Part shown: positions 6,008 to 13,649 of the stretch, in pieces
Numbering within the stretch: the stretch's first letter is position 1
Layout of the letters: each line of letters starts with the position of its first letter
Source of the DNA: BM520 sp964594665
Lineage (GTDB): Bacteria > Bacteroidota > Bacteroidia > Bacteroidales > BM520
DNA length: 14,616 nucleotides
Direction of reading: 5' to 3'
Assembly: GCA_964594665.1 (NCBI GenBank)
Contig: CAZQNY010000078.1
Coordinates: 1 to 14,616, forward strand
Position numbers and translations under genes: made by a program
The notes under the pieces: generated by a model
What the model saw: only the letters and a program-made list of their open reading frames with translations
Told to the model about the DNA's origin: nothing
Databases searched by the model: none

Positions 6008-6352
6008 ATGGAAAATACACGTCAACAGAAGATTGCAAGACTGATACAGAAAGATGTTGCCGAAATACTACGGCTTGATGTCAAAGGAATTATTAAAGGA
6101 GCGATGATTACCGTTACAAAAGTGGTGGTCAGCCGCGACTTAAGTACTGCAAAAATATACCTGAGCATTTTTGCTGCTGAAGATAAAAAAGAGGTAGTAA
6201 AGGGCCTCAACAAGCATGTCAGGGAAATTCGCTATAACCTCGGACAGCGCGTACGGCATCAGCTACGGGTGATCCCTGAACTCTATTTTTATGAAGATGA
6301 CTCCCTGGACTACATCGACAATATTGACCGTCTCTTAAACGAAGAAGAATAA
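6008..6352 (+). CDS. rbfA: 30S ribosome-binding factor RbfA
   Basis: RbfA binds immature 30S subunits and helps 16S rRNA 5'-end processing and cold adaptation. The 114-residue product has the family N-terminus (TRQQKIARLIQKDVAEIL) and a KH-like core with VVVSRDLSTAKIYLSIF (about 38-54). It ends with the strand and helix LRVIPELYFYEDDSLDYIDNI, containing the usual P-E-L/I-x-F-x-x-D-D/E-S. ATG 6008 is chosen over ATG 5984 because RbfA proteins start right before this TRQ/RxxKI helix and because a -7 promoter box sits at 5996-6003. The stop TAA overlaps the next gene's ATG (TAATG), so translation of the methyltransferase is likely coupled. Confidence 0.95.
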   Translation: MENTRQQKIARLIQKDVAEILRLDVKGIIKGAMITVTKVVVSRDLSTAKIYLSIFAAEDKKEVVKGLNKHVREIRYNLGQRVRHQLRVIPELYFYEDDSLDYIDNIDRLLNEEE

Positions 6353-7173
6353 TGCAATACGACCCCATAAAACGATCGTTGGGCAGGGTTTTTAATAAAA
6401 CGCCCTTCCTGAGAAAAGTCTTTTACAAGCTCCTCGACATCCTGTTATTGCGCACATGGCACGTGAGAAGAGAACTCAAAAAGTGGCATCATTCACATAA
6501 AGCTGATGGCGCTATCCTGGATGCCGGTTCCGGATTTGGTCAGTATTCATACTACATGGCCGGCCGGTTTAAAAAAATGACCATCACAGGGGTGGATGTC
6601 AAACAGGAGCAGATTGACGATTGCAATGCATTTTTTCAACGAATTGGTCGAACCAATGCAACATTTCAGTGCGCCGATCTGACAAAATTTGCACATCCCG
6701 AAACCTATGATTTTATTCTTTCGGTGGATGTTATGGAGCATATTGAAGATGATGTTGCCGTATTCAAAAACTTCTACAAATCGCTGAAGCCCGGAGGAAC
6801 CGTACTTATCAGCACACCCTCCGACCAGGGAGGCTCCGACGTGCACGATCACGACCACAGCGATGACGGGTCGGCATCGTTTATCGACGAACATGTTCGT
6901 GACGGCTATAATATTGATGAGATACAGGAAAAGCTTCGCATTGCGGGGTTCACCAACACATCTGCCCGCTACCAGTATGGCACACCGGGAAAAATCTCCT
7001 GGAAGCTATCCATGAAGTACCCTATTCTGATGCTAAACACATCAAAACTCTTTTTCATACTTCTGCCATTTTATTACCTGATAACATTTCCCTTTTCTTT
7101 GCTTTTAAATTATCTGGATGTATCAGGAAACCATAAAACCGGCAGTGGATTAATTGTAACAGCAACAAAATAG
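6352..7173 (+). CDS. Class I SAM-dependent methyltransferase with C-terminal membrane-seeking helix
   Basis: A 273-residue protein with a class I Rossmann methyltransferase core. It has motif I LDAGSGFGQ (56-64), an acidic end of strand 2 at VDV (81-83), an Asp-containing adenine segment CADL (107-110), motif post-II VDVMEHIEDD (125-134) and KPGG (146-149) before strand 5. No substrate-defining motif was recognised. Two unusual parts are visible: a short His/Asp run at 163-172 (HDHDHSDD), and a strongly hydrophobic stretch at about 232-254 that could anchor the protein to the membrane. With the neighbouring permease, a lipid, quinone or envelope substrate is possible; that is inference. It overlaps the rbfA stop by one base and precedes the permease by eight bases. 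Confidence 0.85.
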   Translation: MQYDPIKRSLGRVFNKTPFLRKVFYKLLDILLLRTWHVRRELKKWHHSHKADGAILDAGSGFGQYSYYMAGRFKKMTITGVDVKQEQIDDCNAFFQRIGRTNATFQCADLTKFAHPETYDFILSVDVMEHIEDDVAVFKNFYKSLKPGGTVLISTPSDQGGSDVHDHDHSDDGSASFIDEHVRDGYNIDEIQEKLRIAGFTNTSARYQYGTPGKISWKLSMKYPILMLNTSKLFFILLPFYYLITFPFSLLLNYLDVSGNHKTGSGLIVTATK

Positions 7174-7181
7174 GATTTATT

Positions 7182-8414
7182 ATGCGTTTACCGGTGTTCA
7201 TAGCGTGGCGATATTTCAAATCCGGGAAATCGCATCATATCATTAATCTTATTTCCAGAATATCCATGGTTGCCATTGCCGTGGGAACAGCGGCACTTAT
7301 TGTTGTGCTTTCTGTTTTCAATGGTTTTGAGGATTTGGTATCATCACTTTTCAGCACTTTTGATCCTGACATCAAAATTGAAATCAGGGAAGGGAAAACC
7401 TTTGATGCGGCCTCACTTGACCGACATCGGATAGAGAACCTCGAAGGGGTTATAAGCTATACGGAGGTCATTGAAGAAAATGTTTTACTGCGCCATGAAG
7501 AGGAGCAATATATAGCCACCCTCAAGGGCGTTAGTCCGGATTTTATTAACAATAATCCGCTGGATTCCATGCTTATATCCGGTTCGTTGCGGTTTCCAAC
7601 ACAATCCAGTGCCATTGCAGGTTACGGAGTCTGTTATTTTCTGAATATCAGCCCTGCAGACCTCCCGACAAAAGTATCTGCATATGTACCAAAACGTAAC
7701 GCCGGATCGTTCAATATATTAAGTAATGCATTTAATATCAGTGAATTAAATATTCGTGGTGTTTTTTCAATACAGCAGGATTTCGACACCAAATATGTTA
7801 TTGTTCCCATAAACCTGATGAAAGAGATGCTGGAGTATGATGAGGAGATCACATCGGCAGAAATCCGGCTTTCTCCTGATGCTTCAGCAGAAAAAATTCA
7901 AAAAGAGATCATCGCCATTGCGGGAGATCAATTCACTGTCAAAAACCGGTTTGAACAGCAGGAATCATTGTATAAAATAATGCGATCTGAAAAGCTGGCC
8001 ATCTATCTGATCCTGACCTTTATCCTGCTGATTGCAGCTTTTAATATGATTGGCTCACAGACCATGGTAATGCTCGACAAGCAGAAAAACTCGGCCATCC
8101 TTTCCGGCCTTGGCGCATCAAAGGAGGATATCCGGAAAATATTTATTTCGCAGGGAATTATCATCTCCATGATGGGAGCTCTCTCCGGGCTGGTCATGGG
8201 TGCATTGATTTGTTTCCTGCAAATCCGGTTTGGAATAGTAAAATTCGAAACAGGGACAACCTTTGTGGTGGATGCCTATCCGGTAAAAATTCAGGCAATG
8301 GATTTTCTGTATGTTTTTCTCACTGTTTTTATAATTGGCATCTTTGCGGCATTATTTCCGGCATCAAAAATCAGTGAAAAATATCTATCATTAACACAAA
8401 AGAAGGATTCATGA
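7182..8414 (+). CDS. LolC/LolE-like ABC transporter permease (FtsX/MacB superfamily)
   Basis: The 410-residue protein has the lipoprotein-releasing permease layout: one N-terminal transmembrane helix (about 20-47), a large periplasmic domain (about 50-268), then three helices at about 271-294, 320-348 and 373-394. The first helix is preceded by FIAWRYFKS, and the DKQKNSAILSGLGAS loop after the second helix is the cytoplasmic coupling segment usual in LolC/LolE. The family moves outer-membrane lipoproteins from the inner membrane to the LolA carrier with the ATPase LolD; no ATPase gene is in this window, so the partner must be encoded elsewhere. AGGA lies seven bases before ATG 7182. The stop TGA overlaps the next start in ATGA. 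LolC and LolE cannot be told apart here. Confidence 0.88.
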   Translation: MRLPVFIAWRYFKSGKSHHIINLISRISMVAIAVGTAALIVVLSVFNGFEDLVSSLFSTFDPDIKIEIREGKTFDAASLDRHRIENLEGVISYTEVIEENVLLRHEEEQYIATLKGVSPDFINNNPLDSMLISGSLRFPTQSSAIAGYGVCYFLNISPADLPTKVSAYVPKRNAGSFNILSNAFNISELNIRGVFSIQQDFDTKYVIVPINLMKEMLEYDEEITSAEIRLSPDASAEKIQKEIIAIAGDQFTVKNRFEQQESLYKIMRSEKLAIYLILTFILLIAAFNMIGSQTMVMLDKQKNSAILSGLGASKEDIRKIFISQGIIISMMGALSGLVMGALICFLQIRFGIVKFETGTTFVVDAYPVKIQAMDFLYVFLTVFIIGIFAALFPASKISEKYLSLTQKKDS

Positions 8415-9985
8415 AAAAACTGCGTTTTATATCGTGGTGTGCACTGCTGTCAATATTATCTGCTTCTCTGTATTCACAAACAATCACTGTTTCAGGAACT
8501 GTTGCCGGGGTCTGGGATTATGATACCGTAAAAATGTCCTCAGATATCACGCTTCCTGAATCCGACAGTCTGACAATTCTTCCCGGTACGGTAATAGAAA
8601 GCCAGGGGCCGTACCGTTTTTTTGTGGAAGGCACATTAAATGCCACAGGAACCGAAAGCCAACCGATATTATTTACTATCGTTGATACTGCAGAACTCAG
8701 TAATCCGGCAACACCCCGCGGAGGTTGGAAAGGATTTCTGATACAAAACCTGAACCCCGGAAAACAAATCTCTTTCAAATACTGCGACTTTGAATACGGC
8801 AAAGCATGGGAACTGACAGAAGACGCCTGCGGAGGAATTTTCAATATCCTTAACAGTGGGAACATTACATTTGAACATTGTAATATTTCGCACTCTGTTT
8901 GTGAATATCTGGGAGGAGCGATGTATCTCAGTAATGCAACAGCAGAATTTGAGCAATGCCATTTTCACAATAATACGGCCGGCATCGACAGTGTAGGCTA
9001 TGGTGGTGCTATTGTTTCCATGGGTGGAGATGTTGCATGGCGGCATTGTACCTTTGAGCAAAACCGTTCAAACGGACTGGGTGGAGCCATGTGTGTATGG
9101 TTTCCGGTGCAATCGGAGGTTACAAACAGCATATTTCAGCACAATACGGGAAGTACCGGTGGAGCGATATTCTTTCTAAACAGCAATAATACAGTATTTC
9201 ACAACAACCTTTTTACACATAACAACGGCTATTTCTTCGGCGGTGCGCTGGGCATGAAAAACTGTTCATTTCCCATTATTAACTGCACCATCGCCGATAA
9301 TCAAGGAGGACAGGGAGGTGGGATTTACTGTTCCAGTGGTGTATCGAACCCGGTGTACAACACGATAATATCCGGTAATTCAGCTTATGGCAACGGCCAG
9401 CAGGTTTATATTGCCTACCTTGAAAGCACGCTGTCGTTTTATCATAGTGTTGTGGAATCAGGCCGCGAGGCTTTTGGTGGCAGTGGCGGCTGGTATCCGG
9501 GAGCGTATCATGGAACCTACCTCAACAACATTGAAGAACCTGTGAATTTCACCCATTTAAATAATTTCGACTATGCCATTGCCCCGCCCTGCCAGGCTAT
9601 CGACAATGGTTACACTGATACAATTGGTGCACTTATCCCGGCAATTGACATTTGTGGAAATCAACGTATAATGGGCTCCCAAATTGACAGGGGTTGTTTT
9701 GAATATGATTTTTCCTCTTTTTTACCTGAAACAACATACAAAAATGATTTTTCGGTGTACCCCAATCCATTCATAACCAGCACTACTATTCGATTTGAGA
9801 AAGACATTCTCCCCGATGTACTTTATATTCTAAATTCAAAAGGACAAATCATTCAAAAAATACAGCTATACGGCCAAAAAGAATATTATTGGGATGGTAA
9901 CGGGAAAAATGGCTCTGAAATCCCTTCCGGCCTGTATTTTTTATTTTCAAAAAAAGGCGCGCATACACCTCTGATAAAAAACTAA
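8411..9985 (+). CDS. Secreted right-handed beta-helix protein with T9SS C-terminal sorting domain
   Basis: A 524-residue protein with an N-terminal signal peptide (about 1-23, cut near YSQ). From about 140 to 305 a Gly-Gly-Ala/Ile/Gly motif recurs at 141, 168, 198, 224, 250, 277 and 302, spaced 25-30 residues, one per expected beta-helix coil. Many are followed by CxFxxN-type words (CHFHNN, CTFEQN, SIFQHN, NLFTHN), the pattern of chlamydial Pmp-like and other parallel beta-helix proteins. The C-terminal 75 residues hold YPNPF (450-454) and the GLYFLF segment of a type-A T9SS sorting domain. It is therefore probably exported through the outer membrane and surface-attached. No catalytic residues of a polysaccharide lyase were recognised; an adhesin or binding role is as likely as an enzyme. 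It is translationally coupled to the permease by ATGA. Confidence 0.88.
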   Translation: MKKLRFISWCALLSILSASLYSQTITVSGTVAGVWDYDTVKMSSDITLPESDSLTILPGTVIESQGPYRFFVEGTLNATGTESQPILFTIVDTAELSNPATPRGGWKGFLIQNLNPGKQISFKYCDFEYGKAWELTEDACGGIFNILNSGNITFEHCNISHSVCEYLGGAMYLSNATAEFEQCHFHNNTAGIDSVGYGGAIVSMGGDVAWRHCTFEQNRSNGLGGAMCVWFPVQSEVTNSIFQHNTGSTGGAIFFLNSNNTVFHNNLFTHNNGYFFGGALGMKNCSFPIINCTIADNQGGQGGGIYCSSGVSNPVYNTIISGNSAYGNGQQVYIAYLESTLSFYHSVVESGREAFGGSGGWYPGAYHGTYLNNIEEPVNFTHLNNFDYAIAPPCQAIDNGYTDTIGALIPAIDICGNQRIMGSQIDRGCFEYDFSSFLPETTYKNDFSVYPNPFITSTTIRFEKDILPDVLYILNSKGQIIQKIQLYGQKEYYWDGNGKNGSEIPSGLYFLFSKKGAHTPLIKN

Positions 9986-10052
9986 AACGGGCAACTTTCA
10001 TAATTATATAGGTGTCTCTTCTTACGACGCTATTAGATTTGGTATAAAATTT

Positions 10053-10060
10053 TATCTTTG
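10053..10060 (+). promoter_or_regulatory. Bacteroidota -7 promoter box for the C25 peptidase gene
   Basis: Reads TATCTTTG, an exact TAnnTTTG match in the 106-base gap after the rbfA operon. Its last base is 31 bases before ATG 10092, predicting a leader of roughly 27 bases. A TTTG at 10038-10041 is too close to serve as a standard -33 box. Confidence 0.65.
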
Positions 10061-10091
10061 TAAACCACTATCGATTACAAACAAGCACGAT

Positions 10092-13000
10092 ATGATGAAA
10101 ACATCTACCCTATTTAAGTTCATGCTCGCGGTAATTTTAACGGGAGCAACAATTCTCAATGCCCATGCGCAGCGAGTAGTTATTAACGATGCCGACAATA
10201 CGGCACTCACGATTGTGTCGCAGGACATGAGCCACCTGGAGATGAAAAACACCATTTCCGAATTCAATTACAGAATACTAAACACTGAAGAAGGATTGTT
10301 TACTTCTTTTTCAACACATGTGAATGCCTATTCAGGAAAAGTTGGTGAGCCCAGGATACCTGTAATCCGGAAGCTTATTGAGATTCCTTTGGGCGCAGAG
10401 CTCAAAATAAACAATCTTACCTATACCGAAGAGACTATTGATCTTGGAGAGATGGGTGTGATTTATCCGGCATTCCCGGTTCAGTTACCTGTTGAAAAAG
10501 GTGATGCAGTAGCGCCTCCTTTTCAATACAACGAACAGGCATACAGCGAAAACCGTTTTTATGGTGAGAAACTTGTTAACGTAGAAGTTAAAGGGATCCT
10601 CCGTGGTCAGCGTCTGGCGCTGGTTACAATCGCACCCTATGCTTACAACCCTGTTTCAAATACCATGAAAGTATACAGCAATGTTCAGTTTGACATTGCC
10701 TTTGAAAATGCAGACCTCAATGCTACCATGGAACTGAAGAAAAAGACCTGGTCGCCACATTTTCAGAGTGATTATATGAAAACTGTCAATGCAAAAGCTT
10801 TTGACTTTGGCAAAGATCCTCTTAGCTCATACCCTATCACCTACGTAATAATTTCAGATCGTATGTTCGAAGCTCAGCTTCAGGAATTTATTGCATGGAA
10901 ACAGAAAAAAGGATACAAAGTAATCACCGGATATACTGATGAGCCTGAAGTGGGAAGCACAACAACTTCCATTAAGGCATTTATTCAGGGCCATTATGAA
11001 AACCCACAGCCGGGCTTCACTCCTCCCACATACGTTCTGTTTGTTGGTGATGTTGCTCAGGTTCCTGCTTTCACAGGTACAACCGGCGGTCATGTTACCG
11101 ACCTTTACTATTGTGAATATACCAATGATGACTTCCCGGAGATTTATTATGGTCGTTTCTCAGCACAGACTACCGACCACCTGCAACCACAGATCGACAA
11201 GACCCTTATGGTTGAGCAGTACACAATGCCAGATCCTTCTTACCTCGATGAGGTAGTTCTTGTAGCAGGTATGGACGGCAGCCACGGCAATAACTGGGGT
11301 AACGGTCAGATCAATTATGGTACAGAAAACTATTTTAATGAAGATCACGGTATAACATCGCACGTCTATCTTTACCCGCAGTCAGGAAGCAATGCTGCTG
11401 CCATCAAAGCGAAAATCAGTGAGGGTGTATCCTATGTCAACTACTCGGCACACTGTAGCTCCAACGGTTGGGCTGACCCATCGTTTACCTCCAGTGAAGT
11501 GCATAATCTTACCAATGAAAACGAATATTTCCTCTCCGTGGGAAACTGCTGCCAATCCAACGCTTTTGACTCACAGGAGTGTTTTGGTGAAGCCATGATG
11601 CGTGCAGAAAACAAAGCTTCTATTGGTCACATTGGTGGTACAAACAGTACCTACTGGGATGAAGATTATTACTGGGGTGTTGGTGTTGGTGCCATCACTG
11701 AAGATCCGCCAACCTATGAAGAGACCACATTAGGCGTTTATGACTGTCTTTTCCATGAACATGGTGAAGAGTGGGCTGACTGGTGTTTCACATCCGGCCA
11801 GATCATCTTTTCAGGGAACCGTGCCGTTTCTGAAAGCGGTTCTGACAAAGATACCTATTACTGGGAAATCTATTCTGTTATGGGCGACCCATCAATAGCC
11901 ATGTATATTACCGTTCCGGATCCCATAGATGTAAGCTACGACGCATTAATGCCTCTGGGGTCTGAAACCTTTACTGTCACTACTGAGCCTTTTGCATATG
12001 TTGCTATTTCGCGCGAAGGAGAACTTTTTGGCGCAGCACTCGCTGATGAAACTGGTACTGCTGTTGTGGTTATGGATCCTCCTATTGCCACTCCCGGAAA
12101 CTGTGACGTTGTGGTTACAAAACAGTGGGGTGAGCCTTTCTTTGGTGAAGTCCTCGTTGCTTCCCCTGATGGCCCGTATGTATTAATGAGCAACTGTGTT
12201 ATCGACGACAGCCAGGGCAATAACAACGGCCTTGCGGACTATAGCGAAACCATTATGCTTGATATCGAGCTCAACAACCTTGGCAACAGTGATGCCACAG
12301 GCGTCAATGCCACTATTTCCTGTGCAGATCCGGATATCACCATTACGCAAAACAGTGCTGCTTTTGGGGATATCGCATCCCAGGCAACTGTTTCTCAAAG
12401 CGGCGCCTTCACTTTCGAAGTAAATCAGGTTATTGAAGATATGAAGCGCATAGAAATAATGATGGATATTACCGATGGCAGCGAAACATGGTCGTCTAAA
12501 ATGAATATCACACTTCATGCTCCTGTTCCGGCAATTGGTAACTTCACCATTGATGATACTGCCGGTGGCGATGGCAACGGACGCCTCGACGCAGGTGAAA
12601 CAGCAGATATTACTTTCATGGTTTATAATCAAGGCTCTGCTGACATTGCAAATGTAGAAGGCACGCTCCTCTCTCCAAGCCCGGAAATCACCATTAACAG
12701 TGGTAATGCAAGCGTTGAACAAATCCTTGCCTCCGGAAGTGAAACCATGACTTTCAACATTACCGTTGATCAGGATGTTTCTGTGGGAACGGTTGTAGAA
12801 CTTAATATGGCTATTAACGGTTCTGGTTACGATGCAACAAAAGACTTCACTTCTTCCATTGGACTGGTACTTGAAGATTTTGAATCCGGTGATTTCAACA
12901 ATTTCAACTGGACTTTCGGAACGTACCCATGGGAGATTGTTGAAGGTGGCGAAGCATTTGAAGGAAATTATGCCATTAAATCCAGTGCTATCACTGATGA

Positions 13001-13577
13001 CCAGGATGCAGAGCTCAAACTTACTATTGAAGTACTAAGTGAAAACGACAGCATCAGCTTCTTCCGCAAAGTTTCCTCTGAAGACACATACGATCACCTG
13101 AGATTCTATGTTGATGGTGTTGAAATGGATGCATGGTCGGGAGAAGAGGCCTGGGACGAGGCAAAATTCCCCCTTTCACAGGGCATTCACGAACTCATAT
13201 GGGCATATGAAAAAGATTATAGCGTTTTTAGCGGATCTGATTGCGCATGGATCGACTATATTATCTTCCCATCGATAAGCGATTATGTTGGCGTAAATGA
13301 ACTTCTGGGTCTGAAAAATGAGTCCATGTCGGTTTATCCCAACCCATTTAACAACAAAACAAGAATCGCTTACACCCTGGGTGATAAAAGTGATGTCTCT
13401 GTAATGGTGTATAATATGATTGGCGAGCGTATTCAGATTATTGAAAACGCTGCCGACCGAAGAGCAGGAACATACACGCATGAATTCGACGGTTCTTCTC
13501 TGGAACATGGTATTTACTTCTGCGTGATGAAAACAAATTCGCAGACGATTACCAAAAAGATAATTATTACCGAATAA
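10092..13577 (+). CDS. Gingipain-like C25 family cysteine peptidase with T9SS sorting domain
   Basis: An 1161-residue secreted protein. In order it shows a signal peptide (about 1-27, ending AHAQ); a C25 propeptide-like domain (about 30-235, with YNPVSNTMKVYSNV); the C25 catalytic domain (about 245-605) with VLFVGD near 314, YYGRFS near 350, catalytic His454 in NYSAHC and Cys486/Cys487 in VGNCCQSN; an Ig-like domain (about 607-690); and two CARDB-like repeats, each opening with an acidic Asn/Gly loop (residues about 705-720 and 821-836). A jelly-roll-like domain follows (about 925-1060), then a type-A T9SS tail (YPNPF near 1081 to 1161). Alignment with the gingipain C-x-x-x-N-x-F pattern favours Cys487 as nucleophile. 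Substrate specificity cannot be read off. It has its own promoter and a strong terminator. Confidence 0.92.
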   Translation: MMKTSTLFKFMLAVILTGATILNAHAQRVVINDADNTALTIVSQDMSHLEMKNTISEFNYRILNTEEGLFTSFSTHVNAYSGKVGEPRIPVIRKLIEIPLGAELKINNLTYTEETIDLGEMGVIYPAFPVQLPVEKGDAVAPPFQYNEQAYSENRFYGEKLVNVEVKGILRGQRLALVTIAPYAYNPVSNTMKVYSNVQFDIAFENADLNATMELKKKTWSPHFQSDYMKTVNAKAFDFGKDPLSSYPITYVIISDRMFEAQLQEFIAWKQKKGYKVITGYTDEPEVGSTTTSIKAFIQGHYENPQPGFTPPTYVLFVGDVAQVPAFTGTTGGHVTDLYYCEYTNDDFPEIYYGRFSAQTTDHLQPQIDKTLMVEQYTMPDPSYLDEVVLVAGMDGSHGNNWGNGQINYGTENYFNEDHGITSHVYLYPQSGSNAAAIKAKISEGVSYVNYSAHCSSNGWADPSFTSSEVHNLTNENEYFLSVGNCCQSNAFDSQECFGEAMMRAENKASIGHIGGTNSTYWDEDYYWGVGVGAITEDPPTYEETTLGVYDCLFHEHGEEWADWCFTSGQIIFSGNRAVSESGSDKDTYYWEIYSVMGDPSIAMYITVPDPIDVSYDALMPLGSETFTVTTEPFAYVAISREGELFGAALADETGTAVVVMDPPIATPGNCDVVVTKQWGEPFFGEVLVASPDGPYVLMSNCVIDDSQGNNNGLADYSETIMLDIELNNLGNSDATGVNATISCADPDITITQNSAAFGDIASQATVSQSGAFTFEVNQVIEDMKRIEIMMDITDGSETWSSKMNITLHAPVPAIGNFTIDDTAGGDGNGRLDAGETADITFMVYNQGSADIANVEGTLLSPSPEITINSGNASVEQILASGSETMTFNITVDQDVSVGTVVELNMAINGSGYDATKDFTSSIGLVLEDFESGDFNNFNWTFGTYPWEIVEGGEAFEGNYAIKSSAITDDQDAELKLTIEVLSENDSISFFRKVSSEDTYDHLRFYVDGVEMDAWSGEEAWDEAKFPLSQGIHELIWAYEKDYSVFSGSDCAWIDYIIFPSISDYVGVNELLGLKNESMSVYPNPFNNKTRIAYTLGDKSDVSVMVYNMIGERIQIIENAADRRAGTYTHEFDGSSLEHGIYFCVMKTNSQTITKKIIITE

Positions 13578-13594
13578 TCATTTTTCACAATAAC

Positions 13595-13630
13595 TTGCCG
13601 GAAGCCCTCACAGCTTCCGGCAATTTCTTT
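13595..13630 (+). terminator. Rho-independent terminator after the C25 peptidase gene
   Basis: A perfect 11-base-pair inverted repeat (TTGCCGGAAGC at 13595-13605 and its complement at 13613-13623) encloses a seven-base loop and is followed by TTTCTTT. It begins 18 bases after the TAA stop and ends 19 bases before the next gene's ATG, so it lies between two peptidase genes on the same strand. Confidence 0.88.
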
Positions 13631-13649
13631 AACACTAACAAGCATTATT

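Noticed and set aside
8411..9985. Beta-helix protein as a classical autotransporter or a pectate lyase
   Set aside because: There is no C-terminal beta-barrel; the end is a T9SS sorting tail. No lyase active-site pattern was recognised.
10038..10041. TTTG as the -33 element of the C25 peptidase promoter
   Set aside because: Only 11 bases separate it from the -7 box, well short of the roughly 19-base spacing expected for the Bacteroidota housekeeping sigma factor.
12183..12722. 179-codon minus-strand open frame inside the C25 peptidase gene
   Set aside because: It is antisense to a well-supported gene with clear domain structure and matches no recognisable family. I take it as a reading-frame shadow, like the 140-codon one at 13971-14393.
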